Below, piece after piece: positions 32,924 to 42,181 of a DNA stretch of 64,000 nucleotides (the first letter of the stretch is position 1; each line of letters starts with the position of its first letter). The stretch covers positions 165,909 through 229,908 of the forward strand of contig JAEZRE010000017.1 in the NCBI GenBank assembly GCA_023412915.1, read 5' to 3'. Under the pieces are notes generated by a model. The model worked only from the letters and a program-made list of their open reading frames with translations, was not told the origin of the DNA and searched no databases. A program made the translations under genes and the position numbers. The stretch is from Bacillota bacterium (GTDB lineage: Bacteria > Bacillota > Clostridia > Acetivibrionales > DTU013).

Positions 32924-34474
32924 TCAATGCGCGGCTCTGAACCTTTCGGCCTGCCTTTGTACCTCGGCGATCATATTGTCGACACCCGCATCCTTTTGCT
33001 TTTTAATGTAGGCGTCTACTTTACTCTCATCATAATCCCCCAAATATATGTTCCGGTCCATGTCCGCAAATGATATCAGCCTCGAGTCCTTTATCGGACC
33101 GACCCCCGAGTAGTCCGGCCTGAATCCGTTGAGAGGAGAATATTTGGTCTTTTCCTTAATTAATTCATAATACTGCGTCATTTCCTCTTTCATTCCAGGC
33201 GCGTTTGCACGTTCGTAGTCGATATTCCTGAGAGGCTCTTTCCAGCCCCAATAGAAGAACACATTGATTTTTTCCAAAGGCTCTATATAATCTTCTTTTT
33301 CTACGTAATTCTTCCCTTTGATTCCGTACATGTAGAGATCGTAATTGTCCTGCGACGACTCGAGCCAGTCTATGAACATGAGCACCCTCTCCGCGTTTGC
33401 GGATTTAGCGTTTATCGCCATGCCTATTTTCAGCGGATTCAGTCTTACGGAATAACCGTCGTGCAGCTGGTAAGCCTTGTAATTCCATTCAGTGATACCG
33501 CCTGTACGGAGTAAAGTATTAAAACTGATCTGGTCCCCCGTTTCTCCAATAAAAGACGCCCACTTTCCGCTCGTGATCATATTTACATTAAGCTGGGCTA
33601 TTCCTACGCTTTTCATCACATAGCCTTTATCGCGCCAGCTTTTTATCCTGTTGAGACAATCCTTGAATACAGGCGTCTGCTCCCATGCCTGTATCTTTAC
33701 ATCCGGGTCGTCCCATTTATAAACAAGGCCCAAGTCATAATCCAGTACCACATAGCCGTACATATCCGCAAACAGTCGTATAGACGTGTCAAAGAAATTC
33801 ATCGGAAGCATATTGGGTTCTTTTTCTTTTATTGTCTTTAAGTAAAGCTCATAATCATCATAACTTTTAATATCCGGGATATCATATTTCTCCATCAGAT
33901 CCTGCCTCACTATCGCGCAGTTCCTATGGGCATCAGGTATCCTTTCGGGCACCGCATATACTTTACCGTTTATCCTGGCAGCGTCAATGTCGTCCCGCGA
34001 AAACTGCTTGAAATAATTCGGCGCGTATTGGGGGAACAGTTCGGTCAGATCGGCTATATAGCCCTCGTTAGCCAATGTCTCCAGCCCGGTCCCCGACGCG
34101 CTGGAGTAGTAGAAGGCGTCGCAGGGCAGCCCGGACGATATGACCGACTTGATTTTTTCAAGATATTTGTCCGGCATATCAAGTATAAACTTGAATTGAA
34201 TTTCAGTGTTAATATTCCGCTTGAGTTTGCTATTGACTGCCCCCAGAACCTCCTGTGTGACGGGAATCTCCTGCCCGAAAAAATATAGTGTCAGCTTCTC
34301 AGCTTCCAAGTTTACCGCATTCACATTAAAATCCGCAGCATCAGAATCCGCAGCGGTCGGAAGAAATTCATCCTCTTCGCCGTTTCTGTCTCCAAGAAGA
34401 AGGAATGCCGCTGTTCCCCCCGCTAAAAGCACTATCAGGACGACCGAAATCATAATGATCAATTTCTTTTTCAT
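32924..34474 (-). CDS. Extracellular solute-binding protein, membrane-anchored (paralogue 2)
   Basis: The 516-aa product is co-linear with paralogue 1 with no large insertion, sharing long runs such as SGLPCDAF, RQDLMEKY, LGLVYKWDDPDVKI and AINAKSANAERVL. It too has an uncleaved-looking N-terminal helix (KKKLIIMISVVLIVLLAGGT) and no lipobox Cys. The start at 34474 matches that of its paralogue; an in-frame upstream start at 34540 adds unrelated residues. This is a tandem duplication. Ligand unknown, probably a sugar or peptide. Confidence 0.85.
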   Translation of the reverse strand: MKKKLIIMISVVLIVLLAGGTAAFLLLGDRNGEEDEFLPTAADSDAADFNVNAVNLEAEKLTLYFFGQEIPVTQEVLGAVNSKLKRNINTEIQFKFILDMPDKYLEKIKSVISSGLPCDAFYYSSASGTGLETLANEGYIADLTELFPQYAPNYFKQFSRDDIDAARINGKVYAVPERIPDAHRNCAIVRQDLMEKYDIPDIKSYDDYELYLKTIKEKEPNMLPMNFFDTSIRLFADMYGYVVLDYDLGLVYKWDDPDVKIQAWEQTPVFKDCLNRIKSWRDKGYVMKSVGIAQLNVNMITSGKWASFIGETGDQISFNTLLRTGGITEWNYKAYQLHDGYSVRLNPLKIGMAINAKSANAERVLMFIDWLESSQDNYDLYMYGIKGKNYVEKEDYIEPLEKINVFFYWGWKEPLRNIDYERANAPGMKEEMTQYYELIKEKTKYSPLNGFRPDYSGVGPIKDSRLISFADMDRNIYLGDYDESKVDAYIKKQKDAGVDNMIAEVQRQAERFRAAH

Positions 34475-34553
34475 GTCAACGATCCCTTCCCAATCGCATT
34501 CTCCAACCGGCAATTCAAAGCAGAGAGCCGGTCCATACAAATATTTATCCTAA

Positions 34554-34596
34554 TATTAACCTCGTCAGCCATATTGTGTCAACACGGCAATATGGT
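34554..34596 (-). promoter_or_regulatory. Promoter and inverted repeat of solute-binding paralogue 2
   Basis: On the minus strand TTGACA (34577-34582) and TTAATA (34554-34559) are 17 bases apart. Around the -35, CCATATTG (34569-34576) and CAATATGG (34589-34596) form a perfect 8-bp inverted repeat. The paralogue 1 promoter keeps only one arm of it. Confidence 0.55.
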
Positions 34597-34669
34597 TCTA
34601 TCGTCCCATTTAACTCGGGACTGGTAAATGGTATAATTCTTGTATAATCATTATTCTGGAGGTGGTTCC

Positions 34670-34867
34670 GTGGAAATCAACAACAGTATGCAGCAAAGTA
34701 TTGGCAGCATACGCCAGGCGATCGGCATCGCCACTCTGAAAAAATCCCTGAGTCAGGACGCTCAATCCATGTCGGCACTGCTCCAGGGTTTTCAAAGTAC
34801 AAACGCCAGAATCATGGAAAACTCCATTACACCGCATAAGGGCGGAACTATCGACATAAGTGTATAA
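34670..34867 (+). CDS. YjfB-family putative motility protein, 65 aa
   Basis: GGAGGTGG stands 4 bases before a GTG at 34670. The product begins MEINNSMQQSIGSIRQAIGI and contains SQDAQSMSALLQGFQS followed by ITPHKGGTIDISV. It resembles the small YjfB family (putative motility protein) found in Bacillus and Clostridia: a helical protein with no known mechanism. It is a single-gene unit ending at a bidirectional terminator shared with tkt. Confidence 0.75.
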   Translation: MEINNSMQQSIGSIRQAIGIATLKKSLSQDAQSMSALLQGFQSTNARIMENSITPHKGGTIDISV

Positions 34868-34910
34868 ATGACAGTAGACTTGACAAGTCCCCTCATAAAT
34901 TTAAACCCGT

Positions 34911-34950
34911 AAAAAAGAGTGCACTACCGACGCGGCAGTGCACCTTTTTT
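34911..34950. terminator. Bidirectional terminator between yjfB-like gene and tkt
   Basis: GTGCACT (34919-34925) pairs with AGTGCAC (34937-34943), extended by CC/GG. A-rich sequence stands on the left and T-rich sequence on the right, so it can serve the convergent genes on both sides. Confidence 0.8.
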
Positions 34951-34974
34951 ATTTCAATTTCATTTAAAGGTATC

Positions 34975-36960
34975 TTATTTAAGAAGCTTGTTAGCCTTTT
35001 CCAGGACGTTCTCCACAGTGAAACCGTACTTTTTGAACAACAGTTCCGCAGGAGCGGATTCTCCGAAATGGTCTATGGAGATTATATCGCCCTTCAGGCC
35101 TACGTATTTGTGCCATCCGAAGGAAGAAGCCGCTTCTACCGCAAGGCGCTTATCAACGCCGGAGGGAAGTACGGATTCCTTATAGGAGGCATCCTGTTCC
35201 TCAAACAGTTCCCAGGAGGGCATACTTACGACTCGTGCTGCTACGCCGCGGTCTATAAGCTGTTTTCCGGCTTCGTATACGAGCTGTACTTCGGATCCGG
35301 ACGCCATAAGTATTATTTCCGGCTTCTTTCCGGAATCAAGGATCGTATAGGCGCCCTTCATTGCGTTCACACCAGTCATATCAAGCTGCGGAAGGTTCTG
35401 CCTTGTAAGGACGAGCGCCATCGGGGAGTGCTTCCTCGACATAGCCGCATACCAGCCTGCAGCAGTTTCCTTTGAATCACACGGTCTGAAAACTACAAAG
35501 CCGGGAATGCTCCTAAGAGATGCCAGCTGTTCGATCGGCTGATGCGTAGGCCCGTCTTCTCCAACGCCGATGCTGTCGTGTGTCAGTATATACGTTACGG
35601 GCAGCTTCATCAAGGCTGAAAGCCTCATCGAATGCTTCATGTAATCGCAGAATACAAAGAAGGTGGAAACATAGGGCTTGAGCCTGCCGTGTGCGGCTAT
35701 GCCGTTAGCTATGGCAGCCATTGCGTGCTCGCGTACGCCAAAGTGCAGGTTGGAGCCGCTCTTGTCTTCGGTGGAGAAATCTCCCCTGCCCTTCATATAG
35801 GATTTGTTCGAGGGTGCGAGGTCGGCAGATCCGCCTATCAGGTTCGGCACGATAGCCGCCATCCTGTTCAGGGATTCTTCAGAGCACGACCTTGTAGCCT
35901 TGGGCTTGCCCTCATATGTCCAGTAAGCGCTGTCTTCCGGCAAAGCCGCGACAAAGTCCCTGTTCTTCCAATCGTCCCACTCGGAAGCAAACTCGGGGAA
36001 TTCCTTCCTGTATGCTTTCAGCAGGTTGTTCCAGTCATTTTCCTTAACCTCGGCATCCTTGCGGAACTTCTGCATGGAGTCGGCAACCTCTGCTGGCACG
36101 TGAAATTCCTCGCTATAATCCCAGCCGAGAAATTCCTTTGTAGCCTTTATGTTGTCTGCTCCGAGCGGTTCGCCGTGAGCGGAGCATTTGCCCTGTTTGG
36201 ACGGGCAGCCGTAACCGATCTGGTTTTTGACCTTGATCAGCGTAGGCTTGTTATTTTCGGCCTTTGCGGCTTTGATAGCCTTGTCGATCTCATCTATGTT
36301 CGTGCCGTCTTCTACGGTAATGGTCTGCCAGCCATAAGCTTCGAAACGCTTGGCGACATCTTCGCGGAAGGCTATGTCGGTAGAACCTTCGATTGTTATA
36401 TTGTTCGAATCGTAAAGGACGATAAGCTTTCCAAGTCCCAGCGTGCCGGCCAGTGAAGCTGCCTCGGATGCGATGCCCTCCATCATGCAGCCGTCTCCTG
36501 CGATAGCGTAAGTGTAATGGTCAACTAAAGTGAAACCCGGCTTGTTGAATTTTTTTGCGAGATAAGCTTCAGCCATGGCCATGCCGACAGCGTTTGCCAT
36601 GCCCTGGCCCAGAGGTCCGGTAGTTATTTCTACGCCCTTTGTATGTCCGTATTCGGGGTGGCCGGGCGTGAGGCTGCCCGCCTGCCTGAAATTCTTGAGG
36701 TCGTCTATACTGAGTCCGTATCCGAAGAGATGCAGAAGCGAATAGATAAGCATGGAACCATGCCCTGCCGACAATATGAATCGGTCGCGGTCATCCCAGT
36801 CGGGATCCGCGGGGTTGTGTTTGAGATTTTTTGCCCAAAGTGTATAAGCCATCGGAGCCGCTCCCATAGGAAGGCCCGGATGTCCCGAATTAGCCTTCTG
36901 GATCGCTTCCGCAGCCAGCAGCCTCAGAGTATTTACAGTCAATTGATCGGCTTTATTCAT
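34975..36960 (-). CDS. tkt: Transketolase
   Basis: The 661-aa product is a full-length TPP enzyme. NSGHPGLPMGAAPMAYTLW, SAGHGSMLIYSLLH, GPLGQGMANAVGMA and IAGDGCMMEGIASEAASLAG (the GDG...N-type TPP motif) form the first domain. FVFCDYMKHSMRLSAL with YILTHDSIGVGEDGPTHQPIEQ forms the second, and DKRLAVEAASSFGWHKYVG the third. It moves two-carbon units between sugar phosphates in the pentose phosphate pathway. The start at 36960 follows CAGGAGG. Confidence 0.97.
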   Translation of the reverse strand: MNKADQLTVNTLRLLAAEAIQKANSGHPGLPMGAAPMAYTLWAKNLKHNPADPDWDDRDRFILSAGHGSMLIYSLLHLFGYGLSIDDLKNFRQAGSLTPGHPEYGHTKGVEITTGPLGQGMANAVGMAMAEAYLAKKFNKPGFTLVDHYTYAIAGDGCMMEGIASEAASLAGTLGLGKLIVLYDSNNITIEGSTDIAFREDVAKRFEAYGWQTITVEDGTNIDEIDKAIKAAKAENNKPTLIKVKNQIGYGCPSKQGKCSAHGEPLGADNIKATKEFLGWDYSEEFHVPAEVADSMQKFRKDAEVKENDWNNLLKAYRKEFPEFASEWDDWKNRDFVAALPEDSAYWTYEGKPKATRSCSEESLNRMAAIVPNLIGGSADLAPSNKSYMKGRGDFSTEDKSGSNLHFGVREHAMAAIANGIAAHGRLKPYVSTFFVFCDYMKHSMRLSALMKLPVTYILTHDSIGVGEDGPTHQPIEQLASLRSIPGFVVFRPCDSKETAAGWYAAMSRKHSPMALVLTRQNLPQLDMTGVNAMKGAYTILDSGKKPEIILMASGSEVQLVYEAGKQLIDRGVAARVVSMPSWELFEEQDASYKESVLPSGVDKRLAVEAASSFGWHKYVGLKGDIISIDHFGESAPAELLFKKYGFTVENVLEKANKLLK

Positions 36961-37119
36961 AATTACCTCCTGAGTATAGTTATTTATATATTGTTTAATT
37001 TTTACAACGTTTTCTGTCATGCCAATTATACTTAAATTGCTATTACTTTGCAATATTGATAGCATTTAAATAAGCGCAAGTAAAATATACCATAAAAGTC
37101 CGTTTGGAAACCCACGACA

Positions 37120-37875
37120 CTATCTCGCGGCCACCCCGACCTGCGCCCTGAATACGGTTTTACCGTCGCTTTCACCGACGCCCTCGATGTATACTATGTC
37201 GGAATCCATGGCTGAAATGTCCCTGTACATTACCAGAGTGTCCCCGGGGAACGCTTCCTTTATGTAATTTACCTCTATGGCACCGATCCGGTATTGTTTA
37301 TGGCTTTCCACAGGGAAACAGTCCACCGTATAGTCGATATGCCTTGTATTGTTTACATGCCCGTTGAAATCCACGTCACTGTAGCCAATGACCTTTTTGT
37401 AGACTTCTTCCGGCTGTCCTGCCGGCTTGAGCCTGCCCGGCTTGCTGTCCAGCGCATGCTCATCGATGAACGGAGGGTAATCGATATGTATCAGATCAGC
37501 GCGTCTGAGCTCGCGCGTATTGATATCCATGAGCGCCCAGTTCGAAACAGCTCTCACTATCGCGTTCCCTGAGGCGTCCCTGACCAGGTAATCTCTCTCG
37601 AACTCCAGCCTGCCCGGCCGGTGCGGCCAGGTCTCCACGGTAATCTCTTCATCAATCACGGGGATCCTATCTATAACCGCCTTGATACGCGTCAATATCC
37701 AGGCTACCGAATATTTTTCCGAAAGCGTTACTATCCCTGCCCCGAGCTTCTCAGCCGCCGCGCCCGCGGTATCCTGAAAAAATCCGAATAGAGAACTAAG
37801 CTTCAGCTCTTTTTTGAAATCGACGTCACTGTATCCGATCTTGTATTTACTCTTGTGTACTATATTAGTTTCCAT
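37120..37875 (-). CDS. Acyl-ACP thioesterase
   Basis: The product is a double hotdog protein of the FatA/FatB-like bacterial family. YKIGYSDVDFKKELKLSSLFGFFQDTA and EKYSVAWILTRIK mark the first hotdog. KKVIGYSDVDFNGHVNNTRHIDYTVD marks the second, with the expected Asn, His and downstream acidic/Cys catalytic residues. It releases free fatty acid from acyl-ACP in the cytoplasm. The start is uncertain: METNIVHKSKYK at 37875 and MLAMETN at 37884 both lack a strong ribosome site, and the frame is open to 37950. Confidence 0.88.
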   Translation of the reverse strand: METNIVHKSKYKIGYSDVDFKKELKLSSLFGFFQDTAGAAAEKLGAGIVTLSEKYSVAWILTRIKAVIDRIPVIDEEITVETWPHRPGRLEFERDYLVRDASGNAIVRAVSNWALMDINTRELRRADLIHIDYPPFIDEHALDSKPGRLKPAGQPEEVYKKVIGYSDVDFNGHVNNTRHIDYTVDCFPVESHKQYRIGAIEVNYIKEAFPGDTLVMYRDISAMDSDIVYIEGVGESDGKTVFRAQVGVAAR

Positions 37876-38022
37876 TGCAAGCATTCCATTCCGATGACAA
37901 TATTGAGTGGCGTGCGCTGCCAAATCAGCCAGAATGCGCCAGGCTGTCAATCAGCACTTATTATATCTTATTTGCGCTTTGACAACAACCCGGCGATACT
38001 GCCGGACGTCCTTTGCGCCTTA

Positions 38023-38055
38023 TTTCCGGTCAAGTTTGACCGACTTGACCGGAAA
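38023..38055. repeat. Perfect 13-bp inverted repeat
   Basis: TTTCCGGTCAAGT (38023-38035) is exactly inverted at 38043-38055 around a seven-base loop. It lies two bases beyond the stop of the spermidine-synthase-like gene. No T-run follows, so termination is only one possibility. Confidence 0.6.
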
Positions 38056-38057
38056 TA

Positions 38058-40373
38058 TCATATTGACCTGAACAGGCTTACGGCAATATAAACAGCGGCT
38101 CCCGCTATCAGCGCTCCTGTGAATCCTATGGTCATGGATAAAATGACCGATAATACCGAGCCAACCACTGAAGCTACACCATTTATGCCCCACATTATTG
38201 GAACTATTTCTCTCTTGCCGGTTTTGCCGATCAGCTTTAGTCCTCTGGGAAATGGCATGCCCATAAAGAAACCCTGTATCATAACAAGAACCGAAGCTAT
38301 AATGATCCTGCCTGTGAGTCCAAAATTTGATGTGCTCTGGAAGACGAATCCCAAAGTCAGAATCAGGACAATATTTATAATAGCGACCATAAACGGAGGC
38401 AGATAAAGGGCTTTTAATTGTCTGTTAAAGAATCTGGAACTGCTGAAATAACCTCCTATGCCGCCTCCCACAAGCAGGGCTGCAAGTACATAAGTGAATG
38501 CAAGCGCAGGATGGCCCAGGTATAATATGAACTTCTGTATCAATGGAACCTCTATCATCATGAAACCGATGCCGAGCAGGCTGAAATACATGGAGGGTTT
38601 GGCATTTCCTTCGGTTAATACGAACGGAGTAAACAGTATTATGCTGCCTATAACTATTACTATCAGTATCAATGGAAGAGTATTTGGTATACCTTTTTCG
38701 AAGTTATAGAAATAAGGGTTATCATCCGTCGCTGGCGTCACGTTCGTGCTGAAACCGTTGATATAATCGGCCATGGAAATATGCTGCTCCTGTAGATGGT
38801 GAAGAACTCCCTGTTCAAACAGAAGAGGCGTATACATCGCATCGTTGCCTGTCTTCTTTGCCGTATCCAGCAGTTGCTGGCTCTCACTTTCTGTAAAGGG
38901 ACTGTTTTTAACGATAACCACCGGATTATGCACGTGTGTCACGCCAGTCTGTTCCGGCATGTATTTTGTAAAAATCGCCAGATACCTGGGGGCATCCTTT
39001 ACCGGAACGCCTCTTGATTTCAAAGCTTCTATGGCAGTAGCGACGATTTTGCTTAAGTCATCCTGGTCATGTACCGAAAAAACCAGTCTGCCATTGTTGT
39101 TCAAGTGATTAAGATAGTCTTCGACAGCCTCTACGGTATAAATGTAATTCTCGGACAAGGCATAACCCATTCCCTGGGATGTATTTGTCATGACAAGTGA
39201 CAGGAATATCATATCGAACTTGTCTTTGGTACTTTTGACAAAATTGCGTCCATCCTCTCCGAATACCTTTACTTCCGGTCTATTGTATATATTGCCGTTA
39301 TACGCACCATAGGCCTTCACTGCGTCGATACTTGAAGTATTGATTTCTACCGCACTGATATCCTTGCTGCCCCCGGCAAGCGCATATAGGACATCCTTAC
39401 CTCCTCCCGCCCCAATCAAAAGGGTTTTTGCGTTACTCCCTATGGCAAATGGCAGATAAGCAGTGGCCACCTTAAATTTATCAAGGCTTTTAATGTCTCC
39501 ATTGAATTCATACATAGGAGCATTGGCAGATCCGTCGATAGTCAGAACCATCTCATCAGGCTGGTTCAGCAGTTTGATCAGGTCGGTTCGGGAAAATGCA
39601 TTCCACTTGGAAAATACAATTTCAGAAGGCATCCCGGATTTCTGCAGGCTCATTATTGTCTTCTCAGGGTTGCTGCTTATTCCTTGAAAGTTTTTTTCGA
39701 TGGTGTTTATATACTGTGGCGGTAAAAATAAACCTGCAATAAGAACTAACGGAAAGGCATATCCCAAAGACCTGGCAACCCAACCTGAAGCCGGCAGGAT
39801 CAAGGCAGGGATAAGTGAAATTACACATATGGCTATTACTGTTTTCAGCATACCTGCGTTATTTAGAAGAAGTATAACTGCCGCACTTCCCGCTCCCGAG
39901 CCAATGAGATCCGCGAAATACAGTTTCCCGCTTATTTCAGAAAATTCAGTGAACAGTATGGAATATAAATATCCGCCGACAAGAAACGGTATAGTGCCGA
40001 GTAAAATATATACGATTGTACTATTGACGAACGGAAGCATGTAATTAACCACAAAAACCACGATGTAGCTTGCTGCAAGGATAATTGAGCCCTTATTTAC
40101 CTGATGCTTTATATTCATGTTGTCTTTAGGAACAATACCCCGCTTTGCTTTTGCACCGATCTTCTTATTTCGGGATCGCATCCTGTAAGCAAAAATACTT
40201 CCTATACCAAGCCCTAAAATAGCAAATGACGTTGTAAGAAATACATAATGGTATGATAAAATCGCTGAATATAATCTTGTGAGCGTTACCTGGTAAACAA
40301 ACAGTGAAACCGACAATAAAAAGATACTTATCAGTAGTGTGATTCTGCTAACCTTACTTTTGGCATCTGTCAC
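38058..40373 (-). CDS. Membrane protein with spermidine-synthase-like domain
   Basis: This 771-aa protein has about seven N-terminal membrane helices, then a soluble Rossmann domain, then about seven more helices. The soluble part has KTLLIGAGGGKDVLYALAGG (SAM-type GxGxG), ISAVEINTSSIDAVK (acidic ribose ligand) and VFGEDGRNFVKS, as in spermidine synthases. It is a polytopic aminopropyltransferase or methyltransferase-like protein. The amine-binding Asp pair of true spermidine synthases is not obvious, so the reaction is open. The GTG at 40373 stands 8 bases after GAGGGGG; the ATG at 40400 has no site. No polyamine genes are nearby. Confidence 0.75.
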   Translation of the reverse strand: MTDAKSKVSRITLLISIFLLSVSLFVYQVTLTRLYSAILSYHYVFLTTSFAILGLGIGSIFAYRMRSRNKKIGAKAKRGIVPKDNMNIKHQVNKGSIILAASYIVVFVVNYMLPFVNSTIVYILLGTIPFLVGGYLYSILFTEFSEISGKLYFADLIGSGAGSAAVILLLNNAGMLKTVIAICVISLIPALILPASGWVARSLGYAFPLVLIAGLFLPPQYINTIEKNFQGISSNPEKTIMSLQKSGMPSEIVFSKWNAFSRTDLIKLLNQPDEMVLTIDGSANAPMYEFNGDIKSLDKFKVATAYLPFAIGSNAKTLLIGAGGGKDVLYALAGGSKDISAVEINTSSIDAVKAYGAYNGNIYNRPEVKVFGEDGRNFVKSTKDKFDMIFLSLVMTNTSQGMGYALSENYIYTVEAVEDYLNHLNNNGRLVFSVHDQDDLSKIVATAIEALKSRGVPVKDAPRYLAIFTKYMPEQTGVTHVHNPVVIVKNSPFTESESQQLLDTAKKTGNDAMYTPLLFEQGVLHHLQEQHISMADYINGFSTNVTPATDDNPYFYNFEKGIPNTLPLILIVIVIGSIILFTPFVLTEGNAKPSMYFSLLGIGFMMIEVPLIQKFILYLGHPALAFTYVLAALLVGGGIGGYFSSSRFFNRQLKALYLPPFMVAIINIVLILTLGFVFQSTSNFGLTGRIIIASVLVMIQGFFMGMPFPRGLKLIGKTGKREIVPIMWGINGVASVVGSVLSVILSMTIGFTGALIAGAAVYIAVSLFRSI

Positions 40374-40497
40374 TTCTAATTCCCCCTCGGTCCAAGTCAT
40401 ACTTCAAAGTTACCAAACAAACTTGAAGAACTTGTGTAGAATGGGTCTTTGGAAAATGAACGTACTGTAAACAATCTGTAAACAGGTCTGTAGTCCG

Positions 40498-40520
40498 AAA
40501 AAAAAGGCAGCTGAAGCCGC
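40498..40520 (-). terminator. Terminator after the truncated remnant
   Basis: GGCAGC (40505-40510) pairs with GCCGCC (40515-40520, one G-T pair) around a four-base loop, followed on the minus strand by seven or more T. Confidence 0.75.
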
Positions 40521-40535
40521 CCGATAATATCCCTC

Positions 40536-40910
40536 TTATTTATCCGATTGATAGGCTTTCTGTATCATTGCATTGTGCTTTGCATCCTCCTCGTTCGAGT
40601 AATGCGTTCTGCTGTTCAGGAAATACAGATCAAAATGCCCATCCATATCATTCCCTTTGACTTTATCGAAATTGGTCCCCGTCCCAAAACCTCCGCTCCG
40701 GTTGCTCACTACTCTGTCCGCAGGTTTATCGTCTCTGCCGGCGTGTGGTCTTGCAGTCATCGACGCGGCAATCCTGTATCCGTCTACCTCCACTATGACA
40801 GCCCTTCTGGTCCAGTTCCATTCCCCTCCCGCAATCTTGAGCAGTGTCGCCGTATCCTTGGCGGTCAATGCTTCGACGTCGGCATGGTTTGTAAATATTC
40901 CAGACCACGA
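40536..40910 (-). pseudogene. 5'-truncated remnant of a peptidoglycan-associated C-terminal domain
   Basis: The minus frame is open from 40910 to the stop at 40536 and reads like the C-terminus of a larger protein: SWSGIFTNHADVEALTAKDT, then GGEWNWTRRAVIVEVDGYRI, ASMTARPHAGRDD, then GGFGTGTNFDKVKGNDMDGH, then FDLYFLNSRTH. From memory, a domain with GH-F..HFLNSRTHG occurs at the end of peptidoglycan-binding or cell-wall proteins in Clostridia. Two TAG codons directly precede the open stretch, and only a TTG at 40868 without a ribosome site could start it. The rest of the gene is absent, so I read it as a decayed fragment. A good terminator still follows. Confidence 0.55.
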
Positions 40911-40984
40911 CTACTATATACTTAATAAAATCATCAAAACCGGTAAATAATTCTTATATATTTGTAATAGAAAGGCCTGTACCA

Positions 40985-41743
40985 ATGAACAATTTGCCGT
41001 ACCAATTTCTTTTTTCGGCTGCAATAGGTACAATGACGGCGCTGTTGGGTACGTCTGCAGGAATTTTTCTGGCATACTCGGTTATAGGAAAAAAGGATAA
41101 TCTCAAAGGAGTCATCCTGGGAATACTCGGCGGGTTTATGCTTGCACTAGTGATGGTGGATTTCCTGCCGGAATCGTTTAAAAGCGGCAGCCCCATTTCC
41201 TCCGTACTCGGACTATCGTCAGGCCTGTTGATTTCCTATCTGTTCAATAAATTGCTTGATAAAACGCATTTAGACCACAGTGCTTCGAGAAAAAACAAAT
41301 CGCTGCATTCATCCATTATCATGTCTGTGGGCATCGGATTACACAATGTACCCTCGGGCATGGCGCTGGGCGCGCTTTTCGACAGTTCGCTGAGAGCTGG
41401 CTTGCTGCTTATGGCCGCCCTTATACTTCACGGAATACCCGAAAGCATTGCTCTCGGAGTGTTTTTCAAAGAATCCGGGCTAAAAAAATCGACTGTTTTC
41501 TTGATTTCATTGCTGATATCCGTACCTATGGGAATCGGTTCACTTATAGGCCGGGCCGTTGAAAACCTGATACCGTACGCATTATCCATCAGCATTGCAT
41601 TCGCGGCTGGCCTCATTGCATATATAATCCTGTCCGAGGTCCTGCCCCATGCCAATAGGTTATGCTCTAAAAAGGCTTTAACATGGGAAGTAGCGGCGGG
41701 ACTGGTATTAGGCACACTCTTCAGCGTCATCCTTGAAAAGTGA
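40985..41743 (+). CDS. ZIP-family divalent metal transporter
   Basis: The 252-aa product has about eight membrane helices and the two metal-binding helices of ZIP carriers: GIGLHNVPSGMALGALF (HNxPxG) and LILHGIPESIALGVF (HxxPE). A short His/Lys-containing cytoplasmic loop (KTHLDHSASRKNKSLH) joins helices 3 and 4. It probably imports zinc or a related divalent ion. It is close to the ZupT/ZIP group. A His-rich membrane protein gene converges on it. Confidence 0.9.
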   Translation: MNNLPYQFLFSAAIGTMTALLGTSAGIFLAYSVIGKKDNLKGVILGILGGFMLALVMVDFLPESFKSGSPISSVLGLSSGLLISYLFNKLLDKTHLDHSASRKNKSLHSSIIMSVGIGLHNVPSGMALGALFDSSLRAGLLLMAALILHGIPESIALGVFFKESGLKKSTVFLISLLISVPMGIGSLIGRAVENLIPYALSISIAFAAGLIAYIILSEVLPHANRLCSKKALTWEVAAGLVLGTLFSVILEK

Positions 41744-41760
41744 TAGTTATATCAATCGCT

Positions 41761-42087
41761 TTATACTTTGTTATCCAGATTTCCATCTTCTGTCTGCTCC
41801 TGCTTCACCAAGGTTGCATTTTCCGTATTGCCAGCGTTTCTACCGCCCTTAAACATCATAGGCAGCATGAACACCATCATCAATGGGCAAAGGAACGGTG
41901 CTATCCCCGCTAAAACGCTTGAGACGCCTGTGCCACCTACTTTCGAGATAAATGGTATCAAAAGCAGTATCAGGACCGGTGCACCGCAGCATAACACCAT
42001 CATCAGCATGTGGGATATGCCTTTATGCCCGTTTCCATGCCCGTTTCCATTACTGTTTCCGTTATTGTGATTACCGTGACAATTCAT
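41761..42087 (-). CDS. Small His/Asn-rich membrane protein
   Basis: The 108-aa product opens with a metal-binding-like stretch, MNCHGNHNNGNSNGNGHGNG, then HKGISHMLMMVLCCG with two adjacent Cys. Two hydrophobic helices follow (roughly residues 27-46 and 58-78) and a charged tail. GGAGAGG sits 9 bases before the ATG at 42087; the ATG at 42096 abuts it. From memory, short proteins of this build (MNCH...H...HMLxMVLCCG) are frequent near metal homeostasis genes in Clostridia. It converges on the ZIP gene, leaving 17 bases between stops. Function unknown. Confidence 0.65.
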   Translation of the reverse strand: MNCHGNHNNGNSNGNGHGNGHKGISHMLMMVLCCGAPVLILLLIPFISKVGGTGVSSVLAGIAPFLCPLMMVFMLPMMFKGGRNAGNTENATLVKQEQTEDGNLDNKV

Positions 42088-42181
42088 AAGCTTCATCCTC
42101 TCCTATTGCTTGCAGTCTATCGTATTTACGGTTTTTACAACTTCCCGTAAATTGATTATTGCAAACAATTGTGAAGAAGTT

